Below, piece after piece: positions 1 through 5,654 of a stretch of DNA of 5,696 bases (position 1 is the stretch's first letter; every line of letters starts with the position of its first letter). The notes below the pieces were generated by a model that was not told the DNA's origin, searched no databases, and saw nothing but the letters and a program-made list of their open reading frames with translations. The stretch spans positions 1 through 5,696 of the forward strand of contig DGVV01000077.1 of NCBI GenBank assembly GCA_002395085.1, given 5' to 3'. The position numbers were made by a program, and so were the translations under genes. The DNA comes from Ruminococcus sp. UBA4275 (lineage in GTDB: Bacteria > Bacillota > Clostridia > Oscillospirales > Ruminococcaceae).

Positions 1-28
1 CACGCAGTTGAATGCTGCGTGTGTTTTT
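1..28 (+). terminator. Rho-independent terminator of a convergent gene beyond the left edge
   Basis: A perfect 7-bp stem (CACGCAG at 1-7, CTGCGTG at 15-21) encloses the loop TTGAATG and is followed by TG and five Ts (24-28). Read on the plus strand this is a compact intrinsic terminator, which implies a rightward gene ending left of the window. It lies 31 nt past the stop of the leftward lipoprotein gene, so it may also end that transcript. The bases that would form the minus-strand T-run are outside the window, so two-way use cannot be judged. Confidence 0.6.
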
Positions 29-51
29 CGGGAGGGGTATGAAATTCACTT

Positions 52-2208
52 TCAGGTGATGAGATTGCTGTTATTTTCAAACTGCGGCATATTGTTCGGA
101 GGGGTCATGCCATCCGGAGGGGTCATGCCATCCGGAGGGGTCATGCCATCCGGAGGGGTCATGCCGTCGGGGGGCGTCATATTCTCGCCGCGGCTGCCTC
201 TGCCGCCGTGTCCGCCGCCCATATTTCCGCCGAATCCGCCGCCGTTCATGCCGCCGCCGAAACCGCCCATCATGCCCTCAGAGGGCGCTGCGGTGATTTC
301 TGTGCCGCCGGTGAGTTTACCGCCTGCCGTCACAGAAAGATCCGATTGTGCAAGCAGTTCAGTGCCGCCGGAGACGCTGCCGCCGGAATACGCCGTGCAG
401 CCGTCCGTCTTCTGACCGGCATTGCCCGCTGCGGAGGGAATCGACACGATGACATTGCCCGCGTCATCGACAAAAGTATAGAGCGTGGAGAGATCGGTAT
501 TGCCTGCGGTCAGGGTGATGTAGCTGCCACCCTCATAATTCAGGCTGTAGCCGTCGCCTGTGTCAATCGGTTCCTGACCGTTGAAGACGTAGCAGCCGCC
601 GGTCATATAGACCGGACCGTTGGAATCCATGCCGTCATGGTCGCCGGCAGCGCTGTTGACACTGACCGCGCCGCCGCGGAGATAGAGTTCGCCGTAGGAG
701 CTGCTCATCATGCCGCCTCTCATGCCGCCGGTCTGCTGTGCCGATGCCGCTGGGAATTCACCGCCTGCCGCATTGTAGCCGTCATCGTCGGAGACCACAT
801 AGACCGTGCCGCTGTTCTGGTAGATGTGAACGCCCTCAATGCCCTCATACGCCTGCGAGATGCTGATTTTGACATCATCGAATGTGCCGGCATTTTCTGT
901 GCCGATGGTAATGTCTCCGTCCGCGTGGATGCCGTCGTCGCCGGCTGCGATGCTGAAGGTACCGCCGGTGAGCGTGATGCTGCCGCCTGCGTGCAGGGCA
1001 TCGTCAGCAGAATCGACCGTAATGCTGCCGCCGCTGACCGTGAGATCGCCCGCCGCCTTGATTCCCTTGCGGCTGGGGGCGGTGTTTTCAGCTGCGGTAT
1101 CGGATGCGGTTTCTGTTTCCGCGGTAAATGCGGTCTGTTCCCACGTTCCTCTGCCGCCGAATCCGTCACCGAAATTACCGTGTCCGCCGAAATTGCCGTG
1201 TCCGCCGAATCCGCCGCCGAACATCTCATCCTGATGCGCTTCTGCCTGCGATGTGCCGCCTCCCGCATACACATTGATGCTTCCGCCGCTGACGGTCAGG
1301 GTGGTTGCAGTGTCAATGCCGTCCTGCTGTGCGGTGATGGTCAGAGTGCCGCTTTCGATGTAGACATAGCCCTTGCCTTCCTTGTCAGCGGTGGTGGACT
1401 TCACGCCGTCGCCGCCCGCATCGACCGTGACATCGCTGCCGCAGAGACAGACCGAGTCATTGCCCTTGATGCCGTGATTCACCGCGGAGACAGTGACCGT
1501 GCCGCCCACAAGCTTGAGGTCATCGCTGCACTGGATGCCATTATTGTAATTGCCGGTGACAGTCAGGCTGCCGGTGCCGTTGACCGTGAGGTCGCATTTG
1601 GATGCGAGGCAGGCATTGGGATAGCCGCCGTCGGTATCCTGCGCCGCATAGACGGTGTAGTTTGCCGCATCTGCAAGTGTATTCTGTGTACCGTCCGCAA
1701 GGGTAATGACCACTTTATCCGCCTTGAGAACGGTCAGCGGTGCGCTGCTTGTGCTGGTCATGCTGACGCCGTTGAAGATGAGATGCACCTTTTCGGTGTC
1801 GTCTGCGAGGTCGATGATGACTCTGCCGTCGGTGAGCGTACCGGAGAGAACATAGTCGCCGCCTTTTGTGATTGTGACCGCGCCGTCCGCGACGGTGATG
1901 CCGTCGGTGGAGGAGGGGATCACATCCGTTCCGTCAAATTCGAGCGTGACAGCGCTGCTGTCCCAGTCGGTGTTGAGATCGGCTTTCGTGAGTTTGAAGC
2001 CTTCGGTCTCGGTGCTGGAGAGATTCTCTGCTACAACGCCTGTCTGCTGAACCGCAGTCTGCGAATCCGCAGCGGACCGGGTCTCAGCGGGAGCGGTAGT
2101 TTCCGGTGTGCTGCTGTCAAAATTTTCAACCTTCTGTGTGCAGCCGGTGGCCGCTGCCATACAGGTCAGTGCCGCGAGGAGCGCGAGTGTTTTATTCATT
2201 TTACGCAT
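52..2208 (-). CDS. Cthe_2159-family (DUF4353) carbohydrate-binding beta-helix lipoprotein
   Basis: Predicted 718-aa secreted lipoprotein. Residues 1-22 form a signal peptide (basic MRKMNK, then a hydrophobic Leu/Ala core) ending in AATGC, so Cys23 is the likely lipidated residue; the -3 Ala makes the lipobox slightly atypical. A Ser/Thr-rich linker (about 24-75) leads into a repetitive domain (about 80-590) with rungs of the type DGI-x-(A/S)-x-LTVSGGSxTVxA, typical of a right-handed parallel beta-helix. Family knowledge: Cthe_2159 of Clostridium thermocellum is a polysaccharide-lyase-like beta-helix that binds cellulose and acidic sugars; no enzyme activity can be claimed here. Two Gly-rich stretches (329-355, 645-673) and a TPPDGM repeat tail (677-705) are added. 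The start at 2208 is preferred over upstream ATGs at 2232 and 2217 because AAAGGA lies 8 nt before it and the signal peptide then begins normally. It is transcribed alone from its own promoter. The ligand is unknown; a structural or adhesive role is possible. Confidence 0.85.
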   Translation of the reverse strand: MRKMNKTLALLAALTCMAAATGCTQKVENFDSSTPETTAPAETRSAADSQTAVQQTGVVAENLSSTETEGFKLTKADLNTDWDSSAVTLEFDGTDVIPSSTDGITVADGAVTITKGGDYVLSGTLTDGRVIIDLADDTEKVHLIFNGVSMTSTSSAPLTVLKADKVVITLADGTQNTLADAANYTVYAAQDTDGGYPNACLASKCDLTVNGTGSLTVTGNYNNGIQCSDDLKLVGGTVTVSAVNHGIKGNDSVCLCGSDVTVDAGGDGVKSTTADKEGKGYVYIESGTLTITAQQDGIDTATTLTVSGGSINVYAGGGTSQAEAHQDEMFGGGFGGHGNFGGHGNFGDGFGGRGTWEQTAFTAETETASDTAAENTAPSRKGIKAAGDLTVSGGSITVDSADDALHAGGSITLTGGTFSIAAGDDGIHADGDITIGTENAGTFDDVKISISQAYEGIEGVHIYQNSGTVYVVSDDDGYNAAGGEFPAASAQQTGGMRGGMMSSSYGELYLRGGAVSVNSAAGDHDGMDSNGPVYMTGGCYVFNGQEPIDTGDGYSLNYEGGSYITLTAGNTDLSTLYTFVDDAGNVIVSIPSAAGNAGQKTDGCTAYSGGSVSGGTELLAQSDLSVTAGGKLTGGTEITAAPSEGMMGGFGGGMNGGGFGGNMGGGHGGRGSRGENMTPPDGMTPPDGMTPPDGMTPPDGMTPPNNMPQFENNSNLIT
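97..186 (-). repeat. 18-bp tandem repeat encoding TPPDGM units
   Basis: Three identical 18-bp units (97-114, 115-132, 133-150) are followed by a fourth with one synonymous change at 166 (GAT to GAC for Asp) and a degenerate fifth (169-186) encoding ENMTPP. On the coding strand each unit reads DGMTPP and together they form the lipoprotein's C-terminal tail. Because the unit is six codons long, gain or loss of copies keeps the frame. Near identity at DNA level points to recent slippage or recombination. The tail is Pro-rich and probably extended; its function is not known. Confidence 0.9.
1171..1206 (-). repeat. 18-bp direct repeat encoding GGHGNF in the first Gly-rich insert
   Basis: Two 18-bp copies (1171-1188 and 1189-1206) differ at one base (A versus G at 1177/1195) and encode GGHGNF twice, in the Gly-rich segment at residues 329-355 of the lipoprotein. 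Less perfect Gly-codon-rich flanks extend the region to about 1148-1224. The unit length equals that of the C-terminal TPPDGM array although the sequence is unrelated. Confidence 0.8.
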
Positions 2209-2216
2209 AATACTCA

Positions 2217-2222
2217 TCCTTT
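2217..2222 (-). promoter_or_regulatory. Ribosome binding site of the lipoprotein gene
   Basis: AAAGGA on the minus strand lies 8 nt before the ATG at 2208. It decides the start: the in-frame ATG at 2217-2215 overlaps this motif, and the ATG at 2232 lies upstream of it. Confidence 0.7.
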
Positions 2223-2265
2223 CGTGGATCATTGACCCGTTTTCCCTGTTTGTTTCTATGGTCTT

Positions 2266-2297
2266 ATTATAGCGTTGATTTGTGGTTTTTCTGTGAA
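2266..2297 (-). promoter_or_regulatory. Promoter of the lipoprotein gene
   Basis: A perfect TATAAT (-10) occupies 2271-2266 on the minus strand. The best -35 candidate, TTCACA (2297-2292, five of six matches to TTGACA), is 20 bp away, longer than the usual 17. That suggests a weak basal promoter needing an activator, or a -35 that is not used. The predicted start near 2259 gives a leader of about 50 nt before the ATG at 2208. Confidence 0.6.
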
Positions 2298-2331
2298 AAT
2301 AACCGGAAATGAATCGGAAAGGAAACCGAAA
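2293..2331 (-). promoter_or_regulatory. Candidate operator: four direct repeats at 11-bp pitch
   Basis: On the minus strand the hexamers TTTCGG (2331-2326), TTTCCG (2320-2315), TTTCCG (2309-2304) and TTTCAC (2298-2293) start exactly 11 bp apart. The first three follow TTTCSGnTT; the fourth is weaker and overlaps the -35 region. Six-bp repeats separated by 5 bp are the known layout for OmpR/PhoB-family response regulators. The tract is purine/pyrimidine-biased, so chance periodicity is possible, and no regulator is encoded in the window. Confidence 0.35.
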
Positions 2332-2370
2332 AAGCCTTACAAGTTATATTCACAATCATACACAGAAATG

Positions 2371-2407
2371 CAGCCCCAAAGCTGCCGGAAAGCGGGCCTT
2401 GGGGCTG
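2371..2407 (-). terminator. Terminator of the ABC transporter operon
   Basis: A perfect 9-bp GC-rich stem (CAGCCCCAA at 2371-2379 and TTGGGGCTG at 2399-2407) encloses a 19-nt interior that can form a short extra GCC/GGC pairing. It begins 11 nt after the permease stop codon. The downstream minus-strand sequence (CATTTCTGTG) has only a poor T-run, so termination may be incomplete. The position is nevertheless as expected for the end of this operon. Confidence 0.6.
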
Positions 2408-2418
2408 AAAATACGATG

Positions 2419-4827
2419 TTATTCGACTGACCGGATCTGATCGACCAGCGGTTCTTTCTGCATCCGCAGCAGCGGAATCAGGGATGTGATGAGTGCGATC
2501 AGGAATGCCACGCCTGCTGTCACCCAGATGCGCGGAAGCGGCTGTGTGTAGGGGATGAGCCTGCCGCCCTGCTCCTCCATCAGATCCACCGCCTTGAGCA
2601 TCAGTTCCATGCACCAGATCAAGACTGCACAGACAGCCGATGCGCCGATTGCCGCACCGAAAACGTATTGCAGACTCTCAATCGCGGTCATGCGGTACAT
2701 CTGTCCCTGCGTCATGCCGACGCACTGCATGGCAGCCAGTTCCGATTTGCGGTTGAGGATGCCGGTGGAGATGATATTGACCATGTTGACGAGTGCGATC
2801 AGGGCGATCATGATATTGACAAAGTTCACAGCGATGCGCACAGCAGCAATGATCGTGCGGATATTCTTCTGCTCGCCGTAGCGATCCTGCCACTCCTGAA
2901 GCGGTTTGAACATTTCCGGATGTTTTTCGAGGAAGCGTTTGCATTCAGCATAGTTTTCCTCCTTGTCTGCCCGGCAGCAGAGATAATCGCCTAACTGGAA
3001 ATCACCGTAATTTTCCCAGTCGCCGTCCAGAAAGGCCTGATCGGCAAACAGAATCACGGCAGTCGGATACGGGACACTTTCTCCGTACGCCCGCATGAAA
3101 TTGAACTCAAAATTCTTCGGGAAATCATCGTGCGCGGTGATGCGGCAGGTGATATTCTCCGCGGTTCTCTGTCCATACTCAGCGGGGTAGGCGTATGCGA
3201 TGCCGTCTTCGTCAATTCCTTCGACTGCATCAAATATCATCAGGCGGAGATTTTTTTCGCCGGCTTTTTTGCGCTCCTGAAGCGCTTCATATTCTTCCTG
3301 CGTGATGGTGCTGTGCTTCTCCGCAGTCACAGTGATTTCATTGCCTGTTTTGATGCGGTCGGGGGCATTTTCGCCGCAGAGGATGAGTGCGGCGCCGGAT
3401 GCTTTCAGTTCTTCGTAGGAGAGGGGCGGCTCTTGATCTGCATACAGACGGTTGAAAGTCGCTTCGGAGAGATACTGGATATAATAGTATTCGTCTGTCT
3501 GAATAGGAGTGCAGTTCTCCAGTTCCGTATCTTTCGGATAGGCTTCCATCAGCGAAAGGTGTTCGATTTCTTTGAAGAGTCCGCTGTCCTGAAGCAGCTT
3601 TTCCGCCTCGTGATAGCGGCACGGATCTATGAGTCTGGTATTGGGGGGACTTGCAAGGCTCAATTCAAAATCAGCGTGCTGACTGCCGAAGATGTCGTAC
3701 AGGGTGAATACCTGATTGTACATATCCGTGATGCCGTCCAGCACCAGATTGAAGCCGGCAAACAGTGCCAGCGAGAGTGTCAGGGAGAGTACCGTCACGA
3801 TAAAGCGCTTGGGCTGACGGCGCGCATTGCGGGCAGCGAGCTTGCCGGTCCAGCCGAACAGCAGCCCGAAAACGGAGAATTTGCGCACTTTCTTAATCGT
3901 ATTGCTGCGCGCACTGATCGCTTCAATCGGGCTTTTGCGGATAATGCGCATTCCGGTGCTGTAAGCAGAGAGCCAGACCCAGAAAGTGCCGACTGCCATT
4001 GCAGCGAGCGTCATCCACGGATTGACATGAAAATGCACGAGCTGATCGGCTTTCTCCTTCGAGAGAAAGACCTCCGCAACGCCGCTGGACAGCACCGCGC
4101 GGTATGCAAGGAAGGCGAGTCCGATGCCGACGGCAGCACCGATCGGGACGGCAATCGCGGAAAAGCTCAGACCTTCATGCGTGATGATGCGCACGATCTG
4201 TTTGGGGGTTGCGCCGATGGATTGCAGCACGCCGAACTGCCGTTCGCGTTCGCGCGAGGAGACCTCGAATGCGGTATCAATCACAAGGCGCAGCGCCAGT
4301 GCCAGCGCGACGATCAGCACAAAGAACAGCGCCATCGACTGCACAAGGTTGAATCTGCCGGAGAGCGTGAGGAGATCCTTTGCGAGGAGCGCACGGTTGA
4401 TTCCCGCATACTGACTGATCTTCTGCCCGTTGTAGGAATCGGTTTTCAGGCTGGCTGGTGCGATTTTCAGCTGTACAAGCGCATTGATGACATAGTCAGT
4501 TTCCTGTTCGATGTACGTGCCGAGCATCAGCCGGACGCGGTAAGTGCCGGTCGGGTGTCCCGCGGTCTGGTTTTCGGTGATTTCCGAGCTGACGACTTCC
4601 TTCATCTCCGAAAGCGCCTTCGCCTGCACGCTGTTGACCTCGAAAAATTCGATGTGATAGGGCATTGCGTCATACAGTGCGGCACGCTGGATGCTGTTGA
4701 GGGTGGTGAAGGCAGTAAAGAGCATCGTCATCAGTGCCACGGCAATGACAATGCTGCTGATGGTCAGCAGGGAATGCCGCTTCTGCGCGAAAATGTATCG
4801 CCGCGAGAGCAGATTTTCAAATCTCAT
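2419..4827 (-). CDS. FtsX-like ABC transporter permease, MacB superfamily
   Basis: An 802-aa membrane subunit that should pair with the upstream-encoded ATPase. Visible layout: a basic N-terminus, TM1 (about 20-42), a first extracellular domain (about 43-160), TM2-TM4 (about 161-185, 220-241, 271-290), TM5 (342-361), a large second extracellular domain (about 362-660), and TM6-TM8 (about 664-686, 721-744, 768-787). The two halves repeat the FtsX core: RERERQFGVLQSIGATPKQ after TM2 matches NRKSELAAMQCVGMTQGQ after TM6. These cytoplasmic loops usually contact the ATPase. Family knowledge: such proteins use ATP for export, lipoprotein extraction or force transmission rather than classic import. 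The substrate cannot be inferred. I count 8 TMs in two FtsX halves, so BceB (10 TMs) is a poor match. The ATG at 4827 is preferred because GAGG (4840-4837) lies 9 nt upstream; a GTG at 4842, overlapping the ATPase stop, is an alternative adding five residues. Confidence 0.88.
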   Translation of the reverse strand: MRFENLLSRRYIFAQKRHSLLTISSIVIAVALMTMLFTAFTTLNSIQRAALYDAMPYHIEFFEVNSVQAKALSEMKEVVSSEITENQTAGHPTGTYRVRLMLGTYIEQETDYVINALVQLKIAPASLKTDSYNGQKISQYAGINRALLAKDLLTLSGRFNLVQSMALFFVLIVALALALRLVIDTAFEVSSRERERQFGVLQSIGATPKQIVRIITHEGLSFSAIAVPIGAAVGIGLAFLAYRAVLSSGVAEVFLSKEKADQLVHFHVNPWMTLAAMAVGTFWVWLSAYSTGMRIIRKSPIEAISARSNTIKKVRKFSVFGLLFGWTGKLAARNARRQPKRFIVTVLSLTLSLALFAGFNLVLDGITDMYNQVFTLYDIFGSQHADFELSLASPPNTRLIDPCRYHEAEKLLQDSGLFKEIEHLSLMEAYPKDTELENCTPIQTDEYYYIQYLSEATFNRLYADQEPPLSYEELKASGAALILCGENAPDRIKTGNEITVTAEKHSTITQEEYEALQERKKAGEKNLRLMIFDAVEGIDEDGIAYAYPAEYGQRTAENITCRITAHDDFPKNFEFNFMRAYGESVPYPTAVILFADQAFLDGDWENYGDFQLGDYLCCRADKEENYAECKRFLEKHPEMFKPLQEWQDRYGEQKNIRTIIAAVRIAVNFVNIMIALIALVNMVNIISTGILNRKSELAAMQCVGMTQGQMYRMTAIESLQYVFGAAIGASAVCAVLIWCMELMLKAVDLMEEQGGRLIPYTQPLPRIWVTAGVAFLIALITSLIPLLRMQKEPLVDQIRSVE

Positions 4828-4836
4828 AGTGCTGCA

Positions 4837-4840
4837 CCTC
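4837..4840 (-). promoter_or_regulatory. Ribosome binding site of the permease, overlapping the ATPase stop
   Basis: On the minus strand the ATPase stop TGA (4841-4839) runs directly into GAGG (4840-4837), which sits 9 nt before the permease ATG at 4827. This arrangement fits translational coupling and keeps the two subunits in step. It also favours ATG 4827 over GTG 4842, which has no clear ribosome binding site. Confidence 0.6.
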
Positions 4841-5522
4841 ACTGTCCGGTCATGGCATCGCTGACGATTTTGCCGTCAGAAACCGTGAGAATACGGTCAC
4901 ACTGGAGCGCAATGCTTTCATCGTGGGTGATGATGACCATTGTTTGGTTGAATTCGCGGTTGGATTTGCGAAGCAGCGAGATGATCTCCGCGGAGTTTTT
5001 GCTGTCGAGATTGCCGGTCGGTTCGTCCGCGAGGATCACGCCCGGCGAGGTGAAAAGCGCTCTGCCGATCGAGACGCGCTGCTGCTGACCGCCCGAAAGC
5101 TGCGAGGGAAGATGCTTGCGGCGATCTTTGAGTTCCAGCATTGCCAGCAGTTCTTCCAGATGTTTGGAATCGGGTTTTCTGCCGTCCATAATCATCGGAA
5201 GGGTGATGTTTTCCTCTGCATTCAGCACGGGGATGAGATTGTAGAACTGATAAATCAGGCCGACCTGTCTGCGGCGGAAGATCGCGAGATTCTTGTTATT
5301 CTGCGCGTAGACATCCTGTCCGTCGAGATAAACTTTGCCGGATGTGGGACGGTCAACGCCGCCGAGAATGTGCAGCAAAGTGGATTTGCCTGAACCGGAA
5401 GGTCCGATGACAGCGCACATCTGTCCTTTCGGGACAGAGAAGGAAACGCCGTCAAGTGCTTTGACCTGTGTATCGCCTTTGCCATAATATTTGCAGAGAT
5501 TTTCAACTGTTAAGAGTTCCAT
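4839..5522 (-). CDS. ABC transporter ATP-binding protein, MacB/LolD type
   Basis: A 227-aa cytoplasmic ATPase, the normal length for this family. All motifs are intact: Walker A GPSGSGKST (40-48), Q-loop Gln92 in IYQFYNLIP, signature LSGGQ (142-146), Walker B VILADE (162-167) with catalytic Glu167, D-loop NLDS (171-174) and switch His200 in ITHD. The sequence ADEPTGNLDS is typical of the MacB/LolD/FtsE/BceA group, which pairs with FtsX-like permeases, and such a permease follows 11 nt downstream. It should hydrolyse ATP to drive that permease. The start at 5522 is supported by AAGGAGG 9 nt upstream and by the family-like N-terminus MELLTVENLCKYYG. It is the first gene of a two-gene operon with its own extended -10 promoter. 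The precise subfamily and substrate remain open; BceA-type peptide resistance is possible but not shown. Confidence 0.95.
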   Translation of the reverse strand: MELLTVENLCKYYGKGDTQVKALDGVSFSVPKGQMCAVIGPSGSGKSTLLHILGGVDRPTSGKVYLDGQDVYAQNNKNLAIFRRRQVGLIYQFYNLIPVLNAEENITLPMIMDGRKPDSKHLEELLAMLELKDRRKHLPSQLSGGQQQRVSIGRALFTSPGVILADEPTGNLDSKNSAEIISLLRKSNREFNQTMVIITHDESIALQCDRILTVSDGKIVSDAMTGQ

Positions 5523-5531
5523 GTGGGAATA

Positions 5532-5538
5532 CCTCCTT
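5532..5538 (-). promoter_or_regulatory. Ribosome binding site of the ABC ATPase
   Basis: A full AAGGAGG on the minus strand is spaced 9 nt from the ATG at 5522. It is the strongest ribosome binding site in the window and fixes the start of the ATPase. Confidence 0.85.
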
Positions 5539-5553
5539 GTTTTTGATGATTTT

Positions 5554-5562
5554 ATTATAGCA
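5554..5562 (-). promoter_or_regulatory. Extended -10 promoter of the ABC operon
   Basis: TGCTATAAT on the minus strand is a perfect -10 (5559-5554) with the upstream TG of an extended -10 element. No good -35 hexamer is found 16-18 bp upstream, as is common for extended -10 promoters. The predicted start near 5547 leaves a leader of only about 25 nt, leaving no room for a riboswitch. The lipoprotein promoter shares the same CTATAATAA core. Confidence 0.65.
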
Positions 5563-5580
5563 CGGGAAAATCACTATTTC

Positions 5581-5607
5581 GTGACGCTTAAATTACAAAA
5601 ACGTCAC
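5581..5607. promoter_or_regulatory. Candidate operator: inverted repeat upstream of the ABC promoter
   Basis: GTGACG (5581-5586) and CGTCAC (5602-5607) form a perfect 6-bp inverted repeat with a 15-bp AT-rich spacer. The arm centres are 21 bp apart, about two helical turns. The site lies at roughly -34 to -60 relative to the predicted start. A further partial half-site (TCAC, 5571-5574) sits nearer the -10. This suits a dimeric regulator, but no regulator gene is in view and the repeat is short. Confidence 0.4.
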
Positions 5608-5621
5608 TTTGTGCATTCTGA

Positions 5622-5654
5622 AAGCTGAAAAGGATGATTCATCCTTTTCAGCTT
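5622..5654. repeat. Perfect 33-nt palindrome, possible hairpin
   Basis: Sixteen base pairs match without error around a central T at 5638; as RNA this gives a 15-bp stem with an ATT loop. Neither strand continues into a clear T-run, so it is not a standard intrinsic terminator, although the arms contain AAAA/TTTT. It lies between the ABC operator region and the window edge. It may end transcription of a gene to the right, be a processing site, or be a dispersed palindromic repeat. Confidence 0.75.

Noticed and set aside
97..186. CRISPR-like look of the regularly spaced repeats
   Set aside because: The units are directly adjacent with no spacers, and they are in frame within a coding gene.
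8..415. A plus-strand frame with GGVMPS repeats
   Set aside because: The repeat is simply the antisense reading of the TPPDGM array. No promoter was seen, and the left-edge terminator lies at its start.
720..1274. A 184-aa minus-strand frame inside the lipoprotein gene
   Set aside because: It is an out-of-frame, Arg/Ser/Ala-rich overlap with no ribosome binding site, typical of a shadow frame.
2208..2232. Upstream starts for the lipoprotein at 2232 and 2217
   Set aside because: Both lack a well-placed ribosome binding site; the second overlaps the AAAGGA motif that serves the ATG at 2208, and longer versions would put acidic residues before the signal peptide.
208..2235. A 675-aa plus-strand open frame opposite the lipoprotein gene
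   Set aside because: It is in exact codon register with the lipoprotein gene and exists because TTA, CTA and TCA are absent from it. The product is Ala/Asp/Val-rich with no recognisable domain, and it runs against a gene with a signal peptide, RBS and promoter.
3130..5088. A 652-aa plus-strand open frame opposite the permease and ATPase genes
   Set aside because: It is a mirror frame of the permease produced by the same codon bias and runs on into the opposite strand of the ATPase gene. The opposing ATPase and permease motifs are unmistakable.
2419..5522. Assignment of the transporter as a BceAB peptide-resistance module
   Set aside because: The ATPase would fit, but the permease appears to have 8 TMs in two FtsX halves with extracellular domains in each half, unlike the 10-TM BceB. 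No BceRS two-component genes are present in the window.
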